From JADJXM01 sp937967285 (lineage in GTDB: Bacteria; Acidobacteriota; Blastocatellia; RBC074): a DNA stretch of 64,000 nt. Shown one piece after another: positions 11,426 through 38,281 of this stretch; within the stretch, counting starts at the first letter, position 1, and every line of letters begins with the position of its first letter. The notes beneath the pieces are model-generated. The model worked only from the letters and a program-made list of their open reading frames with translations. It was not told where the DNA came from and did no database searches. The stretch is taken from positions 1 to 64,000 of the forward strand of contig JBFWQI010000019.1 of assembly GCA_050249535.1 (NCBI GenBank), given 5' to 3'. The position numbers and the translations under genes are program-made.

Positions 11426-12433
11426 TCACCTGGAATAATAACCGAATCGCGTCGTCACATGAAGTCCGGGGTTTGAGACTTTTACGCGGACGGCTCGATA
11501 GCTTCCGTCGCGACTGCTGTTGGACGGCGTGTAGAAGATGACGTACTGGCTGCGCAATTCATCGGCCACCTGCTGGTAGACCTTGTCCAGTTCGTCGAAG
11601 CTGTCGGGCAGGAAGATTCTCCCTCCTGTCTCATCGGCGATGCGGGTCAGATATTTTTCGCTGACGTCCAGTTGAGCGAGGGCCATCTTGATGCCGTCGA
11701 CGCGGGTCTGATTGAAGTGGCCGCCGGACGATTTTTCATAGTAGGCCAGTTCTTCGCGTTCGGCCTGTCCCTGAATGCGGGTCTTGCTGACGACATAGAC
11801 CGGGACCTCCTCCTCGACCAGCGACCTGAAAGCGCGATCGGCGGAGACCGAACCGCGTCCGCTGTCGATCCCGTCTGTCAGAACGATGATCGCCTTGCGG
11901 CCTGTGATCTTGCCGAGCTGTTCACGTGCCGCCAGGTAGAGGGCGTCGTTGAAGCGCGTGAACATACCGGTACCGAGCCGGTTGAGCGCGCGCTTGAGCG
12001 CCGGACGGCTGCCGGTCCAGTCCTGAACCAGCTCGACCTTGTCGTCGAACCTGATCAGCGAGACTTTGTCCGATGGGTCGAGATTGCTGATGAAGAGCCA
12101 GGCGGCGCGCTTGAAATCCTCGAGTTCGCGGGTGACGCTGCTGCTGGTATCGATCAGCAGCACAACGTGGACGGGCATCCGCTTGAGTGCAAACGACGAG
12201 ATCGGCTGCGGGACGCCGTCCTCGAAGACGCTGAAATTCTCCGCTCTGAGGTCGGTCACGAACTGACCGTCGCGATCGCGGACGGTCACAGGGAGCAGGA
12301 CTTCGGTGGTATCGATTGCGATGGTGGATTCTTCGCCGGACTGCTTTCGCGGGCGCTCCTGGGCTGCGGCGGTTGAAACAAGAATGCCGAGCGCGAGAAG
12401 AACTACCGTGATTGATCGATACTGCCTGAACAT
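11426..12433 (-). CDS. Secreted VWFA protein of the acidobacterial VWFA-related type
   Basis: 335 aa with signal peptide (MFRQYRSITVVLLALGILVS, then TAAAQ). A short beta domain (VTVRDRDGQFVTDLRAENFSVFEDG) precedes a von Willebrand A domain with the MIDAS motif D95-TSSS-99 and a conserved TDGIDSGRG near 186-194. This arrangement matches the VWFA-related domain family that is abundant in Acidobacteria. The function is unknown; a role in cell-envelope protein interactions is likely. It is followed by tightly spaced secreted proteins and may be co-transcribed with the DUF4019 gene 19 bases upstream. Confidence 0.86.
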   Translation of the reverse strand: MFRQYRSITVVLLALGILVSTAAAQERPRKQSGEESTIAIDTTEVLLPVTVRDRDGQFVTDLRAENFSVFEDGVPQPISSFALKRMPVHVVLLIDTSSSVTRELEDFKRAAWLFISNLDPSDKVSLIRFDDKVELVQDWTGSRPALKRALNRLGTGMFTRFNDALYLAAREQLGKITGRKAIIVLTDGIDSGRGSVSADRAFRSLVEEEVPVYVVSKTRIQGQAEREELAYYEKSSGGHFNQTRVDGIKMALAQLDVSEKYLTRIADETGGRIFLPDSFDELDKVYQQVADELRSQYVIFYTPSNSSRDGSYRAVRVKVSNPGLHVTTRFGYYSR

Positions 12434-12452
12434 CTGATTACGGAATCCGGGA

Positions 12453-12872
12453 TCATTTGATGAAGTAACCTGAGACGCGCCAGACGCCGTCCTTCTCCTT
12501 CATCGGAGTCAGCGTCTCGACCGCATTCGGGAGGCCGTCGAAGGAGCTGTCGTACTGGATCATGACGTATTCGCCTTCCGGGGCGCCTTCCGGGTTGACG
12601 ATGTACTGGGATGTCTTGACCTTCCGGCTCCTCAGCGAGCCGAGGGGTTTGCGCGCCCCCTCGATGGCTTTCTTCCAGTCCTCGCGGCTGACCGATTTCT
12701 TGAACATGTCGGCCGCGGAGTCCCAGCTCTGCTCGAACTGACCGCCATCCACCAGCTTGAGCCATTTCGCTGCGGAGTCCTCGGCATCCCTGATCGGGTC
12801 GTCAGAACCGAATGCGGCCGGCACAAGCAGAAGCGCAAGAAGCGCGATCATCGTCAATCTTCTTATTCTCAT
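12453..12872 (-). CDS. DUF4019 secreted protein
   Basis: 139 aa with signal peptide (MIALLALLLVPAAFG). The mature part WLKLVDGGQFEQSWDSAA..MFKK..W..A....PLG...SR matches the DUF4019 pattern, a small NTF2-like fold of unknown function. It is located seven bases downstream of the two-repeat protein gene and just upstream of the VWFA gene, so the three form a likely transcription unit of exported proteins. Confidence 0.76.
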   Translation of the reverse strand: MRIRRLTMIALLALLLVPAAFGSDDPIRDAEDSAAKWLKLVDGGQFEQSWDSAADMFKKSVSREDWKKAIEGARKPLGSLRSRKVKTSQYIVNPEGAPEGEYVMIQYDSSFDGLPNAVETLTPMKEKDGVWRVSGYFIK

Positions 12873-12879
12873 ATGCCGA

Positions 12880-13654
<775 letters not shown>

Positions 13655-13658
13655 GAGT

Positions 13659-14630
<972 letters not shown>

Positions 14631-14638
14631 GAATTTCC

Positions 14639-15913
<1,275 letters not shown>

Positions 15914-16046
15914 AATTCAATCGCGTTTCCAAAAGGCGAAGGCGAATGGCAGCGAATTCTCGCATCCCGCACGGGGGAGACGAATACACCAACCCGCGGC
16001 CATTCGCTTCTGTTGACTGAATGATCGTGCCGTCAGAGAGCGCAGA

Positions 16047-17081
<1,035 letters not shown>

Positions 17082-17099
17082 ATTTCCGCCTTTCTGAAT

Positions 17100-18798
<1,699 letters not shown>

Positions 18799-18816
18799 CT
18801 TGATCTTGAAAGCTCC

Positions 18817-19351
<535 letters not shown>

Positions 19352-19404
19352 CTGGGGGTCTCCTTCTTGAACACGTTTTAATTACTCTGTTTATAAAATG
19401 TTTC

Positions 19405-20340
<936 letters not shown>

Positions 20341-20362
20341 AATCTTTTCCTGCCGGTTCCGA

Positions 20363-21331
<969 letters not shown>

Positions 21332-21340
21332 ATCGCTAAG

Positions 21341-21420
<80 letters not shown>

Positions 21421-21421
21421 A

Positions 21422-22759
<1,338 letters not shown>

Positions 22760-22887
22760 AATCTTACTCGGGGCAGCAGGAAGCCGGGAGGGGGACTGAG
22801 GGGGTCATCCCCGGCAGATCAATGGGTGCGAACGCCGGTAAAGCGGCTTCGCTGTATTGGCCCGGCGACAGCCGTCGGGGCCCTGAC

Positions 22888-24090
<1,203 letters not shown>

Positions 24091-24315
24091 TGCGTTTGTT
24101 TCCTTAATTTAGATCTCGCATTCCAATCCGATCAACTCAGATCGGCCACCCGGACATTCACCCTGCCTGCTACTGCGCAGAAGATGATTATATTCCCCGG
24201 GAGATCGAAACTCCATCGAAAATTCAGGCCGCCTGCAGCTGACATTCTGCCGGAACAGCGTATCAGTCATCGCAATTATCAATGGGGGACTCGACCCGTG
24301 CTTCCCGGGCCGTCT

Positions 24316-25656
24316 TTAGCGCAGCAGCCTGACCGCCTGCGGCAGCCAGTTGCGGCTGAACGTCGGCAGACTGTCCGCGCTGAAGTTGGTCGAATCGACG
24401 GGCGTTCCGCCGCTTACGATCTCACGCACGAAGAATCCCTGAAGCGAACCGTCGGCCTGAACGCTCTGCAGAAAGAAAAATCCGAAATTGGTCACCCGCA
24501 GCACATTCGTGGTCGGGTTGCGGATCAGTTCGACCGGATTGAAGAGCAGGACCGGGATGATCGCCGCGTGCGTGTTCGGCCCCGGGTAACTCGCGCTCTT
24601 GAGATAATAGTACTGCCCCAGCGTGCTCAGATCGATCGAATCGGCGGTTCGGCCTTTGAGAGACTGAAGCCCGATCCTGACTTGATCATAAGTCGTGAAA
24701 TCGGCCGGCGAATAGACGGGAATGTCCTGGCCGACGCGAATCTCGCCGCAATAACCGAAATTGGCCAGATCCCCGACCGACAGCGCGTCGAAGGTCGTCT
24801 GCGGAAGCCCCGAGAAATTGGCGATCCGGTAGAAGTCGCGCTGCAGGTTGATGTTGTGCCCCATGATCGTGACCGTACCGATCTCGGAAATGAGCGCCGT
24901 ATCGCGCAGGCCGGTCACGCTGGTCCCGATCGCGGTCAGTCCGTCCACGAACGGATACCCGTTGCGGGCGCCGGCGGCGAAACGCGAACGATAGTAATCC
25001 CCGTTCTGGTCCGGAAGATTGAAGCCTCCGCGGTTCGGATCTCCGACGTAACGGACGATATTGCTGCCGTCGTAGAAGGTGTCCGGAATGAGCAGCGGGC
25101 GCCAGCACGAGGCCATGGCGCCGGTTCCGCCGTCGACCGGATAGATCGAGGCGGTCGACGTTGCGTTCATGTCGATGCTGCTGAATCCGAAGATCCCGCC
25201 GAAGAGCATCGGTATGTCGAGCGACGTGTTGACGACCACGCGCGGAGGATTGACGTTAGCGTCGATCGACACCGCGTTCGGATCGAGATTGATGTTGTTG
25301 CTGTTCGCCTGCCCGCTGTTCGGATTAGGATCCTTGTAGCGGCGAACCTGATTATAACCGGCGTACTGGACGGCCATGCCCTGGATGAGCGATGTCTGGT
25401 GCGGAGAGTTGAGATCGGATTCGATCGTCACCCTGAGGCCCGCAGCGCCGGCGATCGCCGCCGCGTCGATCCCGTTCTGAAACTGGTTGCGGGCGCTGAA
25501 CAGATAGCCGAGATCTATGGCCAGTGCCGAAAGCCCGATCATCGCAGTGATCGTAACGGCGGTCAGGGCCATGATTGAACCGCGCTGGCGGCGCATCTCC
25601 GGCCTGCCGCCCCGCGGGACGGACTTCTCTCCGAATCTTCTGAATCTGATCTGCAT
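24316..25656 (-). CDS. TadG-like pilus-associated protein
   Basis: 446 aa. An N-terminal TadE/TadG-type region RQRGSIMALTAVTITAMIGL followed by AIDLGYLFSARNQFQNGIDAAA is characteristic of TadG-like minor pilin-like proteins. The rest is a secreted domain without recognised enzyme motifs. GAGG lies upstream of the ATG. A 225-base gap separates it from cpaE and holds no gene. Confidence 0.78.
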   Translation of the reverse strand: MQIRFRRFGEKSVPRGGRPEMRRQRGSIMALTAVTITAMIGLSALAIDLGYLFSARNQFQNGIDAAAIAGAAGLRVTIESDLNSPHQTSLIQGMAVQYAGYNQVRRYKDPNPNSGQANSNNINLDPNAVSIDANVNPPRVVVNTSLDIPMLFGGIFGFSSIDMNATSTASIYPVDGGTGAMASCWRPLLIPDTFYDGSNIVRYVGDPNRGGFNLPDQNGDYYRSRFAAGARNGYPFVDGLTAIGTSVTGLRDTALISEIGTVTIMGHNINLQRDFYRIANFSGLPQTTFDALSVGDLANFGYCGEIRVGQDIPVYSPADFTTYDQVRIGLQSLKGRTADSIDLSTLGQYYYLKSASYPGPNTHAAIIPVLLFNPVELIRNPTTNVLRVTNFGFFFLQSVQADGSLQGFFVREIVSGGTPVDSTNFSADSLPTFSRNWLPQAVRLLR

Positions 25657-25697
25657 GGCGCTTCTACCTCACTGCCATTTAATAAGATCCTGATCGA

Positions 25698-27314
<1,617 letters not shown>

Positions 27315-27331
27315 AGCGTCTCCTGATAAAC

Positions 27332-27475
<144 letters not shown>

Positions 27476-27477
27476 AT

Positions 27478-28392
<915 letters not shown>

Positions 28393-28462
28393 CTTATCTG
28401 ACTCCTTGTTTCGTAACTCCTCACCCCGAACGCTGCACCGGGATGCCAGACGGAAATTGATA

Positions 28463-28996
28463 TCATTCGTGATCCATGTAACAGGTCACTCCCATCGCCA
28501 CGCCGGTGCCAGAAAACTGATAAGCTGAATCCCTGAACATATTCAGCAGCAGCGGCAGCGCGGTCTCGAAGCTGTGGGCGACCCTGATGCCGACCCGCTC
28601 ACCCCGCCGGGCGTTTGAAAAGCCCTGCTCGATGGAGTCGTCGGCCGTATTGTATGTTGCGTCGTTGCCGGGACGGAGGCGAACCATGGTCACCTGCGTC
28701 ACGTCCGAAGTTGTCGGAACGCCGGCGCTCTGGAGATACGAGTTCGTCCGGGCCACGGCGGCCTGCTGAACGTCGCTCTCCGAGGCGTATTCGAGCCCGG
28801 CGCCGTACGGCAGCACGAGGACTCTCGCGCCTTCGCGGGCCGCGATCGTCAGCGCCTGCTTGACCGCCCAGGCGCGCCCGATCTCGATGATCGCGAAGAC
28901 GAAAACAAGAAAGATCGGCAGCAGCAGAGCGAACTCGACCATCGACTGACCGCGCTCAAGTAAACCGCCTCTTCTTGTTCCGCAATTTCTTCTCAT
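28463..28996 (-). CDS. TadE-family minor pilin-like protein, copy 1
   Basis: 177 aa with the TadE signature: GQSMVEFALLLPIFLVFVFA (about 17-36), a hydrophobic N-terminal segment with an upstream glycine and +5 glutamate as in class IV prepilins. The remainder is a small extracytoplasmic domain. Probably processed by the CpaA peptidase encoded nearby. Second of two tandem tadE-like genes, 25 bases downstream of the other. Confidence 0.86.
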   Translation of the reverse strand: MRRNCGTRRGGLLERGQSMVEFALLLPIFLVFVFAIIEIGRAWAVKQALTIAAREGARVLVLPYGAGLEYASESDVQQAAVARTNSYLQSAGVPTTSDVTQVTMVRLRPGNDATYNTADDSIEQGFSNARRGERVGIRVAHSFETALPLLLNMFRDSAYQFSGTGVAMGVTCYMDHE

Positions 28997-29021
28997 CGAA
29001 TCTCAATCTTTCGGAAGCGCA

Positions 29022-29525
29022 TCAGGCGCCCCGCTTCATCGAGCAGCTCGCCCTGACCAGCACGCGGCTGAAGCTGCTGGCGAAATTCCCGACCGGCAGC
29101 TCATACGGATAAAGGATGGTCACGGTCAGGACCTGGGAATTGTTGCTGATGATGTTCAGCGAGTTCTGGAATCCGCGGTTGTCCTCGGCGAAGAAGGAGA
29201 CCCTCTGGCCGTCGAAGCCGTTGTTGGTTACGTACTGCCTGACCACCGGCATGACATATTTCTGAAAATTGACCGAATCCCTGTTGGCCGCACTGCAGGC
29301 CGGCGGCGTGCAGTTGTTGCCGTCTCCTCCGGGAGGGTTCTTGGCCCAGACACGGACACCCTCGTAGGCGGCTCCGTAGAGCACCATCTGAAGATTGAAC
29401 CCCTGAGCGATGACGGCCACTCCGATCAGCATGATGAAGAGGACAGGGACGATCAGCGCGAACTCAAGCAGAGACTGCCCGTCCTCTCTTCTTCTTCGGT
29501 TGGCATGACGGAAATTCCGGTTCAT
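29022..29525 (-). CDS. TadE-family minor pilin-like protein, copy 2
   Basis: 167 aa from ATG 29525 with GAGGAG immediately upstream; a GTG four codons earlier is the alternative. The prepilin-like segment is GQSLLEFALIVPVLFIMLIG. The mature domain contains Cys-rich NNCTPPACS and a Cys near the end, so disulfides are possible. It is likely a pseudopilin or minor pilin partner of copy 1. A CRP-type operator lies about 120 bases upstream. Confidence 0.86.
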   Translation of the reverse strand: MNRNFRHANRRRREDGQSLLEFALIVPVLFIMLIGVAVIAQGFNLQMVLYGAAYEGVRVWAKNPPGGDGNNCTPPACSAANRDSVNFQKYVMPVVRQYVTNNGFDGQRVSFFAEDNRGFQNSLNIISNNSQVLTVTILYPYELPVGNFASSFSRVLVRASCSMKRGA

Positions 29526-29642
29526 TGCTCTCCTCACGCAGTGCCTGTATTGCTCTGTTCTGCCGGTCCTGAAAGGAATTGCCCAGAACCGTTTCGCCGG
29601 GGGATGGAATCAACTTTTTTCGATCGAAATTTTGAGGGTGTC

Positions 29643-29656
29643 GTGATCTCGATCAC
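29643..29656. promoter_or_regulatory. CRP/FNR-family operator-like palindrome
   Basis: GTGATCTCGATCAC is a perfect GTGAT/ATCAC palindrome and matches the ideal E. coli CRP core GTGATCTAGATCAC at 13 of 14 positions. It lies in the 240-base gap upstream of the tadE genes, about 118 bases before the start at 29525. The regulator is not encoded in this window. Confidence 0.5.
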
Positions 29657-29765
29657 GGGGTCGACGTAAACTCGGGGAAGTTGCTGTCAATGAATCACTT
29701 CACATCTGCCGGCCGAATCGAGAGGGCAGTCGGAGGCAGTTGCACCGGGCCGTCGCTCTCGCGGA

Positions 29766-30320
29766 TCACCTCAAAAAATCGGTGAAGGCCGCGATCAGCG
29801 TGCCGATCGCGATCGAAACGCCGAAAGGCGTCCTGACCGAATCGATCCCTGGGTCATCCTGCGATTCAAGCCGGATCGCATAGATCCTGAATCCCGGCGC
29901 GAAGAATCCCAGAAAATTCCACCAGACCCGCCTGAACCTGAGCCAGGTCAACCGCAGCTTTCCTTCCCGGATGACGGCGAAAGCTGCCAGGACAGGATAA
30001 CACAAAACAGTTGCCAGCAAAGCCCGAAATACGCCGCCGGCGCCGAGATAAGCCCCAATCGCCATCAGGAACTTGACGTCCCCGGCCTTCATTCCGCCGA
30101 CCATGTACGGGATCAGCAGAAGCAGCAGACCTAGGCCGATGCCTTTTAATCCAAAGAGCGCTCCGCTCCAGCCGCCGGAGATCGTATTTAAAACCAGTCC
30201 CGCGAGGGCGGCCGGAAAAACGATCGCATTCGGAATCCGCCTGGATCTCAGATCGGTCCAGGCGATGACCAGGACGAAGAGCGTCAAAGTGACATGCAAA
30301 GCGGCGATCATCGGATCCAT
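29766..30320 (-). CDS. cpaA: Prepilin peptidase (CpaA/TadV)
   Basis: 184 aa, a polytopic A24-type aspartic peptidase. The two catalytic aspartates are visible: D23 in AWTDLRSRRIPN and D81 in VGGMKAGDVKF, the GxGD-type motif. It lacks the methyltransferase domain, as usual for TadV/CpaA. It should cleave the Flp pilin and TadE-like proteins. AGGGGAT lies upstream of the ATG. Confidence 0.92.
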   Translation of the reverse strand: MDPMIAALHVTLTLFVLVIAWTDLRSRRIPNAIVFPAALAGLVLNTISGGWSGALFGLKGIGLGLLLLLIPYMVGGMKAGDVKFLMAIGAYLGAGGVFRALLATVLCYPVLAAFAVIREGKLRLTWLRFRRVWWNFLGFFAPGFRIYAIRLESQDDPGIDSVRTPFGVSIAIGTLIAAFTDFLR

Positions 30321-30825
30321 TCAAATCCCCTGAGGCATCCTCGAAATCGTCGCCTTGGCCGCTGAAGCTCGTCCCGTCAACCGGGCAGTCGGATCTAAAG
30401 ATCGACGGCGGTACTTAACTCTTCCCCGCCCCGGATTGCCGCGCTCAGCGACTCCAACCGAACCGATCAGGCCGAACCGATCAGGATCTCGCGGAGGATC
30501 TCCCGCACGGACTTCCGTCTCGAAATATGTCGGACGATATTTCCAACAGCTACCCCAGATCGTCTGAGATAATCCATTGAGCTGAGCGTTAGGGCCGCCC
30601 GACCGGCGGACATGGAGCCGGTCAAACAGCCGTACATAAGGCAAGCCATTCGGTGAGGAACGCTGACAGGATCGGGACCGCTTCTCTTTACCCCCGGCTA
30701 TGGTTTGAAACAGGGCAACGTGATACCTGCCGGAGTGGAAGCTGTTACTTCGAATCTTTCGCGGGCTCTCGAATCGAGAGCAAGATGGCAACCAGGTCAA
30801 ATTTTCAAGGTCGAGTCTACTCGTA
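30321..30825. other. 505-base gap between flp and cpaA
   Basis: No convincing gene is seen on either strand. Visible items are a perfect palindrome GCTCTCGAATCGAGAGC at 30765-30781, 45 bases past the flp stop, and a tandem 14-base duplication CCGAACCGATCAGG at 30458-30471 and 30472-30485. The palindrome could attenuate transcription between the abundant pilin and the assembly genes. Confidence 0.4.
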
Positions 30826-31576
<751 letters not shown>

Positions 31577-33355
31577 ATGAGCGATATGGACGAGAAGAGC
31601 GGAGTGAGGCTGATCGTGGCGGCGGCGATCTGGCTGGCGATCAGCCTGCTGATGACGCTGCCGCGGATCACGCATCCGGCGTACGGGATCCAGGGCGATC
31701 TGACGCTCCACTATCACATCACGCGGACGTACGAGCGAAGCCTGAGCGAGGGCGACCTGATTCCGCGCTGGGCGGGGCTGCTCGACGGCGGTCGGGGGGA
31801 CGCCCTGTTCACCTTCTATCCTCCGCTGACATATGCTCTCGGTGCGTTCGGGATCAGGTTTCTGGGTCTGAATCTGCTCGGAACGCTGAAGCTGATCATG
31901 TTCCTGACGCTGTTTGCCGCCCAGGCGAGCGCGTGGGTGCTGGCGCGGGAGTTCACCAGTCGACGCCGGAGTCTGATCGCTTCAATTCTGTACGTCGTGC
32001 TGCCGGCTTTTCCGCTGATCGCATTCAACAGATCATTTCTGGCCAACGCGGTGGGGCTGGCGATCGCTCCGCTGGCGATCGCCGGAGCGAAAAGGCTTCT
32101 GACAGGAACGAGGACCGAATCGGGACTGATACTTTTCCTGATCTCGAGTTCCCTGCTGGTCCTGACGCATGCGATCACGACTTATCTGACCGGATTGACG
32201 ATCGGATTGATGGCGCTGGGATTATGGAGGCAGGCAGGCTGGAGAGGATGGCTCAGGCTGGGAGGCGCCGGGTTGGCGGCATTGGCGCTGACCGCATTCT
32301 TTCTCTGGCCGCAGGTGGTGGAGCGCAACTGGGTCCAGTTGGGCCTGCAGGTTGTTCAGCACGGGTACAAGAACTACTTTCTGTTTGCGGAAAGCGATGC
32401 CGCGAGCGAATACAGAAAGGCGTGGGCGGGGGTCAATGACGTCTACAGCATAGTCATCCTCTGTCAGACGACGACTCTGTTGCTGCTTGGAGCGATAGTC
32501 CTCGGATATCTTTCGAGGGGCGGCGAACGTGGCGCCCCGGAGGCCGGCCGGGTCGGGTGGTTCAGCCTGCTCGTGGCCTGTTTCGGGCTGCTCATCTCGC
32601 TTCCGCTTTCGGAACCGCTCTGGCGATATCTGCCGGGACTGAAGTTCATCCAGTTTCCGTGGAGATATCTGCCGTTCGTCTCGCTGCTGACAGGCATTGC
32701 GGCGGTATCGGCGATGGCGGAATGGAGCGGCCTGAGGCGCCGGCCGCGAGTGATCGCCGCCGCCTTTCTGACCTGGATGGTGATCTTCAACGGCGTCTTC
32801 ACCTTCATGTTCGTCAGGTTGAACGAGCCCGGCCTGACTCGCGAACGGGTCGCCGAACTGCTCGAGGGAAGAGGCGCCAAACCGCTCTCGCTCGACGAAG
32901 GCCGGAAGATTCAGAATGAAGACGACCTGCAGTATACCGCCTACGCCGCCAATCAGATCTATTTTCGACCTCACGGGACCGAACCAGTCCTCTATCCGCC
33001 GGCGAACGAGCCGGGAGGCATCGAGGTAATCGAAGGTACCGGCGAAGCCGGCCTCGTCAAAAACCGGATCAGTCATCGGGAGTATGGCCTGGAGAGCGGG
33101 AGCGCTGTCCGGCTGAGGATTCTGACGCACGCCTATCCGCACTGGGTGGCGAGGCTCGACGGCCGCGAGATACCGATCGCAAAGGAGCCTGAAACCGGGC
33201 TGATGATCGTCGAAGCGCCCGCCGGAAAGCACAATCTGACCCTTGATTTCGAGATCCGTGATCCCGGCGAACGGGCCGCCCGCTGGATCTCGCTCCTCGC
33301 CTGGGTGGGACTGGCCGGCTGGATCGTCCGAACCGGACTCAAACCGTCCCGATGA
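31577..33355 (+). CDS. Large polytopic membrane protein, PTPS-related / GT-C-like
   Basis: 592 aa from ATG 31577 (GAGG just upstream); a TTG 18 codons earlier is less likely. About ten to twelve membrane helices are followed by a soluble C-terminal beta domain (about 455-590) and a last helix. The first loop has GIQGDLTLHYHITRTYERSL, and FTFYPPLTYALGAFGI follows. The layout matches the 6-pyruvoyl-tetrahydropterin synthase-related membrane family and YfhO-like GT-C proteins. Substrate unknown; probably envelope glycan or lipid-linked sugar transfer. Confidence 0.62.
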   Translation: MSDMDEKSGVRLIVAAAIWLAISLLMTLPRITHPAYGIQGDLTLHYHITRTYERSLSEGDLIPRWAGLLDGGRGDALFTFYPPLTYALGAFGIRFLGLNLLGTLKLIMFLTLFAAQASAWVLAREFTSRRRSLIASILYVVLPAFPLIAFNRSFLANAVGLAIAPLAIAGAKRLLTGTRTESGLILFLISSSLLVLTHAITTYLTGLTIGLMALGLWRQAGWRGWLRLGGAGLAALALTAFFLWPQVVERNWVQLGLQVVQHGYKNYFLFAESDAASEYRKAWAGVNDVYSIVILCQTTTLLLLGAIVLGYLSRGGERGAPEAGRVGWFSLLVACFGLLISLPLSEPLWRYLPGLKFIQFPWRYLPFVSLLTGIAAVSAMAEWSGLRRRPRVIAAAFLTWMVIFNGVFTFMFVRLNEPGLTRERVAELLEGRGAKPLSLDEGRKIQNEDDLQYTAYAANQIYFRPHGTEPVLYPPANEPGGIEVIEGTGEAGLVKNRISHREYGLESGSAVRLRILTHAYPHWVARLDGREIPIAKEPETGLMIVEAPAGKHNLTLDFEIRDPGERAARWISLLAWVGLAGWIVRTGLKPSR

Positions 33356-33374
33356 CGGCCTGACTTTGCGTTCG

Positions 33375-33383
33375 TGCTATAAT
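33375..33383 (+). promoter_or_regulatory. Extended -10 promoter of hemW (possibly leaderless)
   Basis: TG-C-TATAAT at 33375-33383 is a perfect -10 with the TGn extension. The ATG of hemW begins at 33394, ten bases after the hexamer, so transcription starting 6-8 bases downstream would leave a leader of about 3 bases or none. There is no Shine-Dalgarno, and no good -35. Confidence 0.5.
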
Positions 33384-33393
33384 CCCCGTCTTT

Positions 33394-34533
<1,140 letters not shown>

Positions 34534-34560
34534 TCTTTATCCACGAAGGAACACGGATAT

Positions 34561-34688
34561 TTTCATCCACGAAGAAACACGAAGAAACCACGAAGGGGAA
34601 TCAGAGAGATACTACTTTTTGAATTATTTGAGTTCTTTGGATGAGTTGAATCTCTTCGTGCATTCTTCGTGTTCCTTCGTGGATGAAA
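34561..34688. repeat. CATCCACGAAG-word inverted repeat pair (no cargo)
   Basis: The left arm at 34561-34595 and right arm at 34654-34688 are about 32/35 complementary and share the template TCATCCACGAAG-x-AACACGAAGAA. A partial third copy (TATCCACGAAGGAACACG) lies at 34538-34555. The 58-base centre has no gene. It lies between hemW and ltaE, beginning close after the hemW stop. Confidence 0.7.
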
Positions 34689-34718
34689 AAAACCAAGTTG
34701 GTTCGTTGATTAACCGTT

Positions 34719-35756
<1,038 letters not shown>

Positions 35757-35762
35757 CCGGAA

Positions 35763-36440
<678 letters not shown>

Positions 36441-36450
36441 AGGAGTGAAG

Positions 36451-37089
36451 ATGTTTACAGGAATCATCGAGGAACTGGGATCGATAAAGAGGATGACCGC
36501 GCTCCCGGACGGAGCGCGAATCGAGGTCTCGGCCTCGACCATCCTCGAAGACGCGCGGACCGGCGACAGCATCGCCGTCAACGGCGTCTGCCTGACCGTG
36601 GTCGACCGGGGCCGGGACTGGTTTGCGGCCGACGTCTCGGCTGAGACGCTCCGCCGGACCAGCCTCAAGGCCGCAAAAAGCGGGTCGCGGGTCAACCTCG
36701 AACGACCGCTCATGCCGACATCGAGGCTCGGCGGGCATATCGTCCAGGGACACGTCGACGGGACCGGAAACTTCATCGAAGCCCGCCCCTCGGGCGACGG
36801 CTGGATCGTCCGTATCGGCTATCCCGATGATCTGGGTCGCTACATCGTCGAAAAAGGATCGATCTCTGTCGACGGCATCAGCCTGACCGTCGCCTCGCTC
36901 GGCGACGGATGGTTCGAGATCGCCGTCATCCCGCATACGTGGAAGGTCACGAATCTGAGCTCACTCCAACGCGGCGCGCCCGTCAACCTCGAAGTCGATA
37001 TCATCGCAAAATACGTCGAACGGATGCTCGGCGCACGAACGCCCGGGAACAACCTGACGATCGAGAAGCTGGAAGAGCTGGGGTATTAA
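36451..37089 (+). CDS. ribE: Riboflavin synthase alpha subunit
   Basis: 212 aa from ATG 36451, preceded by AAGGAG; a GTG two codons earlier is possible. The canonical MFTGIIEELG start and two homologous lumazine-binding barrels (about 1-90 and 96-185, with GQ/HV-type VQGHVDGTG) are present. It dismutates two lumazine molecules to riboflavin. Followed after 78 bases by ribBA; ribD and ribH are not in the window. Confidence 0.93.
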   Translation: MFTGIIEELGSIKRMTALPDGARIEVSASTILEDARTGDSIAVNGVCLTVVDRGRDWFAADVSAETLRRTSLKAAKSGSRVNLERPLMPTSRLGGHIVQGHVDGTGNFIEARPSGDGWIVRIGYPDDLGRYIVEKGSISVDGISLTVASLGDGWFEIAVIPHTWKVTNLSSLQRGAPVNLEVDIIAKYVERMLGARTPGNNLTIEKLEELGY

Positions 37090-37167
37090 ACAGTTGCCGG
37101 TATTTTCAACTGCGGGCCGATAGTAAATTAAATGAGTCTTGGAATTACGTCTGGAAACTGAGACACA

Positions 37168-38280
<1,113 letters not shown>

Positions 38281-38281
38281 A

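Noticed and set aside
30321..30800. 159-aa minus-strand ORF
   Set aside because: Composition and lack of ribosome binding site look non-coding; it overlaps a tandem duplication and matches nothing recognisable.
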